Assembly (NCBI GenBank): GCA_041655035.1
Contig: JBAZCN010000069.1
Coordinates: 1 to 16,961 of the forward strand
Length of the DNA: 16,961 bases
Reading direction: 5' to 3'
Source: NAT127 sp041655035
GTDB taxonomy: Bacteria; Pseudomonadota; Gammaproteobacteria; Pseudomonadales; Porticoccaceae
A program made the position numbers and the translations under genes. The notes beneath the pieces were generated by a model. That model was not told where the DNA came from, ran no database searches, and was given only the letters and a program-made list of their open reading frames with translations. Of this stretch, positions 7,463 to 13,857 are shown one piece after another. Each line of letters begins with the position of its first letter. Position 1 is the first letter of the stretch.

Positions 7463-7490
7463 AAAAAAAACCCCGGCACTGGCCGGGGTC
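7463..7490 (-). terminator. Rho-independent terminator of the cold-shock gene
   Basis: CCCCGGC (7471-7477) pairs with GCCGGGG (7482-7488) around the loop ACTG, and on the minus strand the stem is followed by eight T residues (7470-7463). It lies 26 bp after the cold-shock stop. Read on the plus strand it could also help end the zinc-hydrolase transcript, but the T-run there is poor (TCTTCTC). Confidence 0.9.
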
Positions 7491-7515
7491 TTCTCGAAAA
7501 TTCATCAGGCGGCTA

Positions 7516-7722
7516 TTAGATCACCCTGACTTCTTCAGCCTGAGGGCCTTTCTGGCCTTGAGTTACTTTGAACTCAACGCGCTGACCTTCTTCCAGCTTT
7601 CTGAAACCGTCACCCATGATAGCGCGGAAGTGAACAAAGACATCCGGACCGTTATCCTGCTGGATGAAACCAAAGCCCTTGTCGGAGTTGAACCACTTTA
7701 CAGTGCCTGTAGTTGTAGACAT
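7516..7722 (-). CDS. CspA-family cold-shock protein
   Basis: A 68-residue single cold-shock domain that binds single-stranded RNA and DNA and melts RNA structure. The start GTVKWFNSDKGFGFI contains the RNP1 motif KGFGFI, and DVFVHF is RNP2. The length is that of bacterial Csp proteins (about 66-70). ATG 7722 follows AAGG with a 7-nt spacer. The gene has its own promoter, a leader of about 147 nt and a strong terminator, so it is monocistronic. A long structured leader is characteristic of cold-inducible csp mRNAs, but whether this copy is cold-induced or constitutive cannot be told. Its AT-richer codons differ from the neighbours, which is common for highly expressed csp genes. Which csp paralogue it is remains open. 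Confidence 0.96.
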   Translation of the reverse strand: MSTTTGTVKWFNSDKGFGFIQQDNGPDVFVHFRAIMGDGFRKLEEGQRVEFKVTQGQKGPQAEEVRVI

Positions 7723-7869
7723 AACTTAACCTTTTGAACTAAAAATACCCCTAAGGGGCAACACGATTGTCCTTGCGGACGCCTAGCAGGAAATTCAGGG
7801 GTTACTTATGACGACGTACTGCAGAATGAACTTCGGACGATCTACATGAAGCACACTGTATTCCAAGCT
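7723..7869 (-). promoter_or_regulatory. Long structured 5' leader of the cold-shock mRNA
   Basis: About 147 nt lie between the predicted start of transcription and the ATG. In mRNA order it holds ACCCCUGA (7802-7795), a hairpin GUCC-GCAA-GGAC with a GNRA loop (7780-7769), then UGCCCC-UUA-GGGGUA followed by five U (7760-7741), then the Shine-Dalgarno. The element UUAGGGGU (7754-7747) can pair either locally or with the upstream ACCCCUGA. Regulation is inferred from pairing alone. Confidence 0.55.
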
Positions 7870-7875
7870 GCTCTC

Positions 7876-7903
7876 AATATAATCGTTCACTACCAAAAGT
7901 CAA
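7876..7903 (-). promoter_or_regulatory. Sigma70 promoter of the cold-shock gene
   Basis: On the minus strand TTGACT (7903-7898) is followed after 16 bp by TATATT (7881-7876). Both hexamers match the consensus at five of six positions, and the region is locally AT-rich. This is the best promoter in the window. Confidence 0.7.
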
Positions 7904-8040
7904 TCAACAACACCAAGCTTTTTGCATGTTTTCGGTGTTTATCCTCTCTTTGACAGGTTTTCAGGGTCCACGACCACCCAAACCGGGTTCCGTCCGCCTG
8001 CCGGGCGCGATCTCCGGGGAGTGATGGCCGGCCACGCTGC

Positions 8041-8055
8041 GCATGCAGTGCATGC
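8041..8055. repeat. Perfect palindrome at the leuS promoter
   Basis: GCATGCA-G-TGCATGC is a perfect inverted repeat with 7-bp arms around one base. It ends 10 bp before the TATAAT and so covers where the -35 hexamer would be. That position and symmetry suit a dimeric regulator's operator, but no known consensus was recognised. Confidence 0.5.
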
Positions 8056-8065
8056 CGCTTTCCCC

Positions 8066-8071
8066 TATAAT
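8066..8071 (+). promoter_or_regulatory. -10 box of the probable leuS promoter
   Basis: A perfect TATAAT lies 32 bp before the leuS ATG. The -35 position (about 8043-8048) falls inside the palindrome and does not match TTGACA, so the promoter may be weak or activator-dependent. Confidence 0.45.
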
Positions 8072-8103
8072 CTGCCGCCTGCCCATCCACCCGACAAGAG
8101 CCA

Positions 8104-10584
8104 ATGGAAGAACATTACCACCCCGCCGCCATCGAACGGGACGTGCAGCAGTTCTGGAATGACAATCAGTCCTTCAAGGTCAGCCACGAACCGGGCCGTG
8201 AAAAATACTACTGCCTGGCCATGTTTCCCTACCCCAGCGGCAAGCTGCACATGGGACACGTGCGCAACTACACCATCGCCGATGTGATCAGCCGCTACCA
8301 GCGGATGCTGGGCAAGAATGTCCTCCAGCCGATGGGCTGGGACGCCTTCGGCCTGCCCGCCGAGAACGCCGCGATCAACAACGACACCGCGCCGGCGCCC
8401 TGGACCTACCACAACATCGATTACATGAAGGGCCAGCTCAGGGCCCTCGGCTTCGGCTACGACTGGAGTCGCGAACTGGCCACCTGCCAGCCCGGCTATT
8501 ACCGCTGGGAGCAATGGTTCTTTACCCGCCTGTACGAAAAAGGCCTGGTCTACAAGAAGACCAGCGCGGTGAACTGGTGCCCCAACGACCAGACGGTGCT
8601 GGCCAACGAACAGGTCATCAACGGCTGCTGCTGGCGCTGCGACACAGCGGTGGAGCGCAAGGAAATCCCCCAGTGGTTCATCCGGATCACCGCCTATGCC
8701 GAGGAGCTGCTGGCGGATCTCGACAAGCTGCCGGGCTGGCCCGAGCAGGTGCGCACCATGCAGCGCAACTGGATCGGCAAGAGCCGGGGCGTGGAGATGA
8801 CATTCGACCTCGCCGCGCCGGTGGCCGGCATCGATAGCTTCGACGTCTACACCACCCGTCCCGACACCGTGATGGGCGTCACCTACGTCACCGTCGCCGC
8901 CGAACACCCCATCAGCCTAGCAGTGGCGGCGGGCAACCCCGAACTGGCCGCCTTTATCGCCGACTGCAAGAAGCAGACGGTCAACGAGGCGACCATGGCG
9001 ACCATGGCCAAGCAGGGCATGGCCCTCGGCATCGACGCCATCCATCCCCTCAGCGGTGAAAAAGTACCGGTCTGGGTCGGCAACTACGTGCTGATGGATT
9101 ACGGCTCCGGCGCGGTGATGGCGGTGCCCGCCCACGATCAGCGGGACTGGGAGTTCGCCCGCGAGTACGGCCTGGCCATTCGCCAGGTGGTCGCACCCGG
9201 ACCAGCGAGCGGCCATCAGGGAGCCGTCGACCTGGAGGAGGAAGCCTTCACCGACAAAGGCATCCTGATCAACTCCCGGGCGTTCGACGGCCTCGATTTC
9301 GACGCCGCCTTCGACGCCATCGCCACCGCCCTGGCCGAGAAGGGCAAGGGCCGGGTGACCACCAATTTCCGGCTCCGCGACTGGGGCGTCTCGCGCCAGC
9401 GCTACTGGGGCGCACCGATCCCCATCCTGTACCGTGGGGACGGTACCGAGATCCCGGTGCCGGCCCACAAGCTGCCGGTGCTGCTGCCGGAAGACGTGCA
9501 GATGGACGGTGTCCACTCCCCCATCAAGGCGGATCCGAACTGGCGCAAGGACGAGCTTGACGGCGAGGCCCTGGAGCGGGAGACCGATACCTTCGACACC
9601 TTCATGGAATCGTCCTGGTACTACGCCCGCTTCACCTGCCCGGATTTCGACGAGGGCATGCTCGACCGCGATGCCGCCAACTACTGGCTGCCGGTCGACC
9701 AGTACGTCGGCGGCATCGAGCACGCCATTCTCCACCTGCTCTACGCCCGTTTCTTCCACAAGCTGATGCGGGACGAGGGCCTGGTGGACAGCGACGAGCC
9801 CTTCACCCGCTTGCTGTGCCAGGGTATGGTGCTCAAGGACGGCACCAAGATGTCGAAGTCCAAGGGCAACACCGTCGACCCGCAGTCACTGATCGATCAG
9901 TACGGCGCCGACACCGTGCGCCTGTTCACCATGTTCGCCGCGCCGCCGGAGCAGTCACTGGAATGGTCCGACGAGGGCGTCGCCGGCGCCAACCGCTTCC
10001 TGCGCAAGCTGTGGAAGGCGGTGGCCGGCCATCTCGACAAGAGCGCCCGACAACCTGCCGTCGCCATCGACGCCAGGGCCCTCGCAGCCCCCCTCCGGAA
10101 CCTGCGCCGCAAGACTCACGAGACCATCGCCAAGGTCAGCAACGACTGCGGCCAGCGCCAGACTTTCAACACCGCCATCGCCGCGGTGATGGAGCTGCTC
10201 AACGAGGTCGGCCGCCTGCAGGACGATTGCGCCCAGGCCCTCGCCGTCGAACGCGAGGCGCTGGAAGCGGCGGTGCTGCTGCTGTCCCCCATCGTGCCCC
10301 ATATCTGCCACCGCCTGTGGCGGGAGCTCGGCCACCAGCAGCCGGTGATCGATGCCGTCTGGCCCCAGGTCGACCCCTCGGCCCTGGCCCGGGATTCGAT
10401 CACCATGGTGGTACAGGTCAACGGCAAACTCCGCGCCCAGCTCGACGTCGCGGTGGACATTGCCCGGGAGGATATCGAAGCGCTCGCCCTCGGCGAGGAA
10501 AACGTGGCACGCTTTACCGAGGGCCTCACCGTGCGCAAGGTCATCGTGGTGCCCGGGAAACTGGTCAATATCGTTGCCAACTGA
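8104..10584 (+). CDS. leuS: Leucyl-tRNA synthetase
   Basis: Class I synthetase charging tRNA-Leu in the cytoplasm. The 826 residues align well with E. coli LeuRS (860) through most of the length. HMGH is at 49-52 and KMSKS at 582-586. A Cys-rich zinc module follows NWCPNDQTVLANEQ with GCCWRC. The editing (CP1) domain has YTTRPDT and the conserved Asp in HDQRD. The anticodon and C-terminal parts end in VTVRKVIVVPGKL. The leucine-specific insertion that E. coli carries just before KMSKS is absent: four residues (KDGT) separate GMVL from KMSKS, where E. coli has 48. ATG 8104 matches the family N-terminus; the Shine-Dalgarno is weak (AAGAG). It is first of a leuS-lptE-holA set with a 23-bp gap to lptE. 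Confidence 0.98.
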   Translation: MEEHYHPAAIERDVQQFWNDNQSFKVSHEPGREKYYCLAMFPYPSGKLHMGHVRNYTIADVISRYQRMLGKNVLQPMGWDAFGLPAENAAINNDTAPAPWTYHNIDYMKGQLRALGFGYDWSRELATCQPGYYRWEQWFFTRLYEKGLVYKKTSAVNWCPNDQTVLANEQVINGCCWRCDTAVERKEIPQWFIRITAYAEELLADLDKLPGWPEQVRTMQRNWIGKSRGVEMTFDLAAPVAGIDSFDVYTTRPDTVMGVTYVTVAAEHPISLAVAAGNPELAAFIADCKKQTVNEATMATMAKQGMALGIDAIHPLSGEKVPVWVGNYVLMDYGSGAVMAVPAHDQRDWEFAREYGLAIRQVVAPGPASGHQGAVDLEEEAFTDKGILINSRAFDGLDFDAAFDAIATALAEKGKGRVTTNFRLRDWGVSRQRYWGAPIPILYRGDGTEIPVPAHKLPVLLPEDVQMDGVHSPIKADPNWRKDELDGEALERETDTFDTFMESSWYYARFTCPDFDEGMLDRDAANYWLPVDQYVGGIEHAILHLLYARFFHKLMRDEGLVDSDEPFTRLLCQGMVLKDGTKMSKSKGNTVDPQSLIDQYGADTVRLFTMFAAPPEQSLEWSDEGVAGANRFLRKLWKAVAGHLDKSARQPAVAIDARALAAPLRNLRRKTHETIAKVSNDCGQRQTFNTAIAAVMELLNEVGRLQDDCAQALAVEREALEAAVLLLSPIVPHICHRLWRELGHQQPVIDAVWPQVDPSALARDSITMVVQVNGKLRAQLDVAVDIAREDIEALALGEENVARFTEGLTVRKVIVVPGKLVNIVAN

Positions 10585-10607
10585 TGTGATGCAAGGGGCT
10601 TAACACC

Positions 10608-11126
10608 ATGAAACTACGCCGCCAGGTCGCCCTCGTCCTCGCCGCCGCGCTCGCCCTCGGCGGCTGCGGCTGGCAGTTGCGCGGGGCGGGAATCGTCCCC
10701 ACCGGCCTCGACACCCTGCATATCACCGCCCGCGACCGCCACAGCCCGCTGGTCACCGAACTGACCCGCACCCTCCGGGCCGCCGACGTCCAGGTCCCCG
10801 AGAGCGCGGCCGATGCGGCTTATTCCCTGGTGATCATCACCGAGCGCCGGGGCGTGCGCACCGCCACGGTCAACGCCAATGCCCGGGTCTCAGAACAGGA
10901 ACTGCGCGAGGAAGTGGAGTTCATGATCCTCGACCGCGAGGGCAAGACCCTGCTGCCGCGTTCCACGGTGCTGGTCGAGCGGGTGTTCGAATACGACGAG
11001 AACAACGTGCTCGCGACCCGCGACGAAGAGCAGCTGATCCGCAGCGAAATGCGCCGCGACCTGGTGAACCAGATCCTCAACCGCTTTCGCCAGCTGAAGG
11101 ATTTGAACGGTGCGCCTGCGCCCTGA
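10608..11126 (+). CDS. lptE: LptE, LPS-assembly lipoprotein
   Basis: Outer-membrane lipoprotein that plugs the LptD barrel and helps insert lipopolysaccharide. The 172-residue protein starts with a basic and hydrophobic signal ending in LGGC, lipidated Cys20, followed by GWQLRG, the usual LptE start after the Cys (GFHLRG-like). The fold-defining strands are recognisable (VPTGLDTLHIT, YSLVIITERRG, ATVNANARVSEQELREEVEF, and the C-terminal helix RRDLVNQILNRFRQL). AAGGGG lies 9 nt before the ATG. Position between leuS and holA is conserved in gammaproteobacteria and supports the call. The 3' end overlaps holA by 17 bp. Confidence 0.94.
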   Translation: MKLRRQVALVLAAALALGGCGWQLRGAGIVPTGLDTLHITARDRHSPLVTELTRTLRAADVQVPESAADAAYSLVIITERRGVRTATVNANARVSEQELREEVEFMILDREGKTLLPRSTVLVERVFEYDENNVLATRDEEQLIRSEMRRDLVNQILNRFRQLKDLNGAPAP

Positions 11127-12147
11127 GCAGCTCGCCCAGCATCTGCAGGGCGCGCTCTCGCCCTGCTACCTGATCTGTGGCGACGAGCCGCTGCTCGCCC
11201 AGGAAGCCGCCGACGCCGTCCGCGCCGCGGCCCGCGCCAACGGCTTCGGCGAGCGCGAACTGTTCCATGCCGACGCCGGCTTCGACTGGCAGCGGGTATT
11301 GTCCGAGGCCAGCGCCCTGTCGCTGTTCGCCGACCGCAAGCTCCTCGAAGTGCGCATCGCCAGCGGCAAACCCGGTGACAAGGGGTCTGCCGCAATCCAG
11401 GAATACTGCGCCGGCCCCCGCCCCGACACCCTGCTGCTGATCATCACCCCCAAGCTCGAAGCCAGCACCCTCAAGGGCAAATGGGTCAAGGCCATGGACG
11501 ACAGCGGCGCCATCATCCAGGTGTGGCCGGTAGAGGCCCGGGCCATGGCCGGATGGATCGGCCAGCGCCTGCGCCAAAGTGGCATCCGCGCCAACCGGGC
11601 GGCCATCGACGTGCTCGCCGACCGGGTCGAGGGCAACCTGCTCGCCGCCGTGCAGGAGATCGAAAAACTCAAGCTGCTCGCGCCGCAGGGAGGGGAGATC
11701 GACGCCGCCACCATGTCCACCGTCGTGGCCGACAGCGCCCGCTACAGCGTCTTCACCCTGGTCGACAAGATCCTCGAGGGAGACCCCCAGGGAGCGGCCA
11801 GGAACCTGCGCGGGCTGCGCGAGGACGGCACCGACGCCATCGTCATCCTCTGGGCCCTGGCGCGGGAACTGCGCACCTTGATCGCGGTGCAGGAGAGCGG
11901 CCTCGGCGATGCGGCGCTGAAGCGGCACGGCGTCTGGGACAAGCGCCAACCGCTGGTGAAAAGCGCCCTGCGCCGCCTCAAGCCCGGCCATCTGCGGCTG
12001 TTGCTGCGCCAGGGCGCGGCCCTCGACCGGGCCATCAAAGGCATGCGCAAAAGCGACCCCTGGGAGGACCTCGCGTCGCTGGTGCTGAGTTTTGCCGGCA
12101 CACCCTCGCTCAGCGCCCAGAGTACCCGGATGGCCATCGCCGAATAG
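11110..12147 (+). CDS. holA: DNA polymerase III delta subunit
   Basis: The clamp-loader subunit that opens the beta sliding clamp. The 345 residues are close to E. coli HolA (343). The start MRLRPEQLAQHL and ICGDEPLLAQEA match the family. The beta-binding element is visible as ALSLF with Leu72-Phe73. A core with KLEASTLKGKWVKAMD and GNLLAAVQEIEKL follows, then the C-terminal collar (WALARELRTL). The start is GTG: the in-frame stop at 11104-11106 excludes anything upstream, and AAGGA lies 8 nt before it. The 17-bp overlap with lptE suggests translational coupling. In E. coli nadD follows holA; here it does not. Confidence 0.95.
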   Translation: MRLRPEQLAQHLQGALSPCYLICGDEPLLAQEAADAVRAAARANGFGERELFHADAGFDWQRVLSEASALSLFADRKLLEVRIASGKPGDKGSAAIQEYCAGPRPDTLLLIITPKLEASTLKGKWVKAMDDSGAIIQVWPVEARAMAGWIGQRLRQSGIRANRAAIDVLADRVEGNLLAAVQEIEKLKLLAPQGGEIDAATMSTVVADSARYSVFTLVDKILEGDPQGAARNLRGLREDGTDAIVILWALARELRTLIAVQESGLGDAALKRHGVWDKRQPLVKSALRRLKPGHLRLLLRQGAALDRAIKGMRKSDPWEDLASLVLSFAGTPSLSAQSTRMAIAE

Positions 12148-12163
12148 CGGCGCGGCCCGGGCG

Positions 12164-12180
12164 AACAGGTGCCTGTCCCA
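12164..12180. other. Short palindromic motif after holA
   Basis: ACAGG-TG-CCTGT is a 5-bp inverted repeat within AACAGGTGCCTGTCCCA. The AGGTG-x-CTGTCCC part recalls, from memory, a dispersed intergenic motif of REP/RAYT type in gammaproteobacteria. Only one copy is seen in this window, so the assignment is weak. Confidence 0.15.
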
Positions 12181-12241
12181 CCCGGCGGGGGAACCGACGC
12201 CCGCTGCCGCGGTCTCTTTTATCGGCGCCCCGGACAGGGTG

Positions 12242-12247
12242 TATACT
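12242..12247 (+). promoter_or_regulatory. Possible -10 box for the SIMPL gene
   Basis: TATACT lies 28 bp before the ATG in an otherwise GC-rich gap of 128 bp after holA. The best -35 candidate is the T-rich TTTATC, 18 bp upstream. This would make the SIMPL and TerC genes a unit separate from leuS-lptE-holA. Confidence 0.35.
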
Positions 12248-12275
12248 CACCGACAAACGAAAAAGGAGTAGCTCC

Positions 12276-12995
12276 ATGGAACAGCAGCGCACCGTCAGCG
12301 CCCTGGTGCTGGGCCTGTTTATCCTCGCCGGCCTCGCCGCCCTCGGCTATCTGCTCGGCAAGGCCGCCATCGATTTTCGCCAGTATGAACGCAGCGTCAC
12401 GGTCAAGGGCCTGGCCGAACGGGAATACCCGGCGGATATCGTCATCTGGCCGCTGCAATTCACCGAGGCGAGCAACAACCTCGAGGAACTGTATACCCGC
12501 CTCGACCAGAACACCCAGCGCATCCGCGACTTCCTGCGCCAGCACGGCGTGAAACGCGAGGAAATATCGGTGTCGCCCCCGGCCATCGTCGACAAATCGG
12601 CCCAGGCCTACAGCAGCGGCGGCAACGCCGACTTCCGCTACACCGCCACCCAGGCGGTCACGGTCTACTCCGACCAGGTCGACAGCGTGCGCACCCTGAT
12701 GAATGAACTCGGCACGCTGGGCAAGGAGGGCATCGTCTTCACCGGCAATGACTATCAGGCGCGCACCGAGTACATCTTCGGCCGCCTCAACGACATCAAG
12801 CCGGAAATGATCGAAGAAGCCACCACCAAGGCCCGGGAAGTGGCGGAAAAATTCGCCGCCGACTCCAACAGCCGGCTCGGCAAGATCAAGAAGGCATCCC
12901 AGGGCCAGTTCACCATCAGCGACCGCGACAGCAATAATCCCCACATCAAGAACGTCCGCGTGGTGTCGACGGTGGAATACTACCTGTCGGACTGA
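12276..12995 (+). CDS. Membrane-anchored SIMPL (DUF541) protein
   Basis: A 239-residue SIMPL-domain protein related to E. coli YggE; the family's molecular activity is unknown and some members are linked to oxidative stress. A single hydrophobic segment at about 8-29 (LVLGLFILAGLAALGYLLG) anchors the N-terminus, with the rest probably in the periplasm. The domain begins with RSVTVKGLAEREYPADIVIWPL (about 39-60), where family members have V-x-G-x-A-E. It continues with GVKREEISVSPPAIVDK and closes with NVRVVSTVEYYL. The frame is open far upstream, but ATG 12276 has a strong AAGGAG 7 nt before it and puts the membrane segment at the N-terminus. The TerC gene starts 41 bp after it, with no terminator between. 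Confidence 0.9.
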   Translation: MEQQRTVSALVLGLFILAGLAALGYLLGKAAIDFRQYERSVTVKGLAEREYPADIVIWPLQFTEASNNLEELYTRLDQNTQRIRDFLRQHGVKREEISVSPPAIVDKSAQAYSSGGNADFRYTATQAVTVYSDQVDSVRTLMNELGTLGKEGIVFTGNDYQARTEYIFGRLNDIKPEMIEEATTKAREVAEKFAADSNSRLGKIKKASQGQFTISDRDSNNPHIKNVRVVSTVEYYLSD

Positions 12996-13036
12996 TCGAT
13001 CCCTGCCCCCGCCTGCCCCTTGCCCGGTAACCCAGT

Positions 13037-13804
13037 ATGTTCGAATGGCTCACCAGCCCCGAAGCGTGGATCGCCCTCGCGACCCTCACCGCCCTGGAAA
13101 TAGTCCTCGGCATCGACAACATCATCTTCATCTCGATCCTGGTCAGCCGCGTGCCGCTGCGGCAGCGGGCCCTGGCGCGCAATCTGGGGCTCGGCCTGGC
13201 GATGATCACCCGGCTGCTCCTGCTGCTGGCCATCACCTGGGTGATGGGCCTGACCGCGCCGCTGTTCGCCGTGTTCGGCCATGAGGTATCGGGCCGCGAC
13301 CTGATCCTGGTCGGCGGCGGCCTGTTCCTGCTGGCCAAGGCCACCCATGAGATCCACAACAGCCTGGAAGACGAAGGCGGCTCCGCCAATCGCGGGGGCA
13401 CCGCCAGCTTCGGCCTGGTCCTGGTGCAGATCGCCCTGCTCGATATCGTGTTCTCCCTCGACTCGGTGATCACCGCGGTGGGCCTGGTGAGCCAGGTGAG
13501 CCTGATGGCGATCGCCATCGTGCTCGCGGTACTGACCATGCTGGTGGCGGCCAAGTCGATCAGCGAATTTGTCGACAACCATCCGACCATCAAGATGCTG
13601 GCCCTGTCATTCCTGATCATGGTCGGGGTGATGCTGATCCTCGAAGGCTTCGAGGTCCATGTGCCGAAAGGCTACATCTATTTCGCCATGGCCTTCTCGG
13701 TGTCGGTGGAGATGCTCAATATCCGGATTCGCAAGAAGTTCCACCAGCCGGTGGCGCTGCACAAGACGATCAGCGGCGAGGACAGCGACCCCCCGGGGCG
13801 CTGA
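13037..13804 (+). CDS. TerC-family integral membrane protein (YgdQ-like)
   Basis: A 255-residue polytopic inner-membrane protein, seven or so hydrophobic segments, strongly similar to E. coli YgdQ (237) throughout. The paired acidic motifs of the family are present: EIVLGIDN at 21-28 and DIVFSLDS at 136-143, within membrane segments and probably binding metal. Other TerC members (Alx, MntP-linked work, Bacillus homologues) act in manganese handling or metallation of exported proteins; YgdQ itself has no settled role. The end HVPKGYIYFAMAFSVSVE is nearly identical to YgdQ. Shine-Dalgarno is not evident; ATG 13037 fits the family start. Likely cotranscribed with the SIMPL gene. The stop is 53 bp from that of the convergent hydrolase gene. 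Confidence 0.93.
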   Translation: MFEWLTSPEAWIALATLTALEIVLGIDNIIFISILVSRVPLRQRALARNLGLGLAMITRLLLLLAITWVMGLTAPLFAVFGHEVSGRDLILVGGGLFLLAKATHEIHNSLEDEGGSANRGGTASFGLVLVQIALLDIVFSLDSVITAVGLVSQVSLMAIAIVLAVLTMLVAAKSISEFVDNHPTIKMLALSFLIMVGVMLILEGFEVHVPKGYIYFAMAFSVSVEMLNIRIRKKFHQPVALHKTISGEDSDPPGR

Positions 13805-13857
13805 TCCAGGGACGCGGTGCCCGCTATCTCTCCCACAGCGCCGGGCAAGGCCGCCCG

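Larger units (their letters stand above)
7904..8103. other. Intergenic region upstream of leuS
   Basis: Together with the cold-shock leader and promoter this completes a 381-bp stretch without a coding gene. The leuS-proximal part holds a perfect palindrome (8041-8055) and a TATAAT (8066-8071). A consensus TTGACA at 7950-7955 has no -10 box at a suitable distance. Nothing else recognisable was seen. Confidence 0.6.

Noticed and set aside
7805..7825. Cold-box-like sequence near the cold-shock leader
   Set aside because: The resemblance to the E. coli cold box is on the strand opposite to the mRNA, so it would not be in the transcript.
7950..7955. Consensus TTGACA as the -35 of a leuS promoter
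   Set aside because: No -10 box at 16-18 bp downstream; the sequence there is GC-rich.
8065..9759. Two 280-codon minus-strand frames opposite leuS
   Set aside because: They mirror third-position GC bias of leuS, with His/Gly/Val-rich products and no motif or ribosome binding site.
9816..10589. A 257-codon plus-strand frame inside leuS
   Set aside because: Alternate-frame reading of the leuS 3' half, Arg/Pro/Gly-rich, with no start signal.
11481..12275. N-terminal extension of the SIMPL gene across holA
   Set aside because: The strong AAGGAG and the N-terminal membrane anchor place the start at 12276; the extension is an Arg/Pro/Gly-rich shadow of holA.
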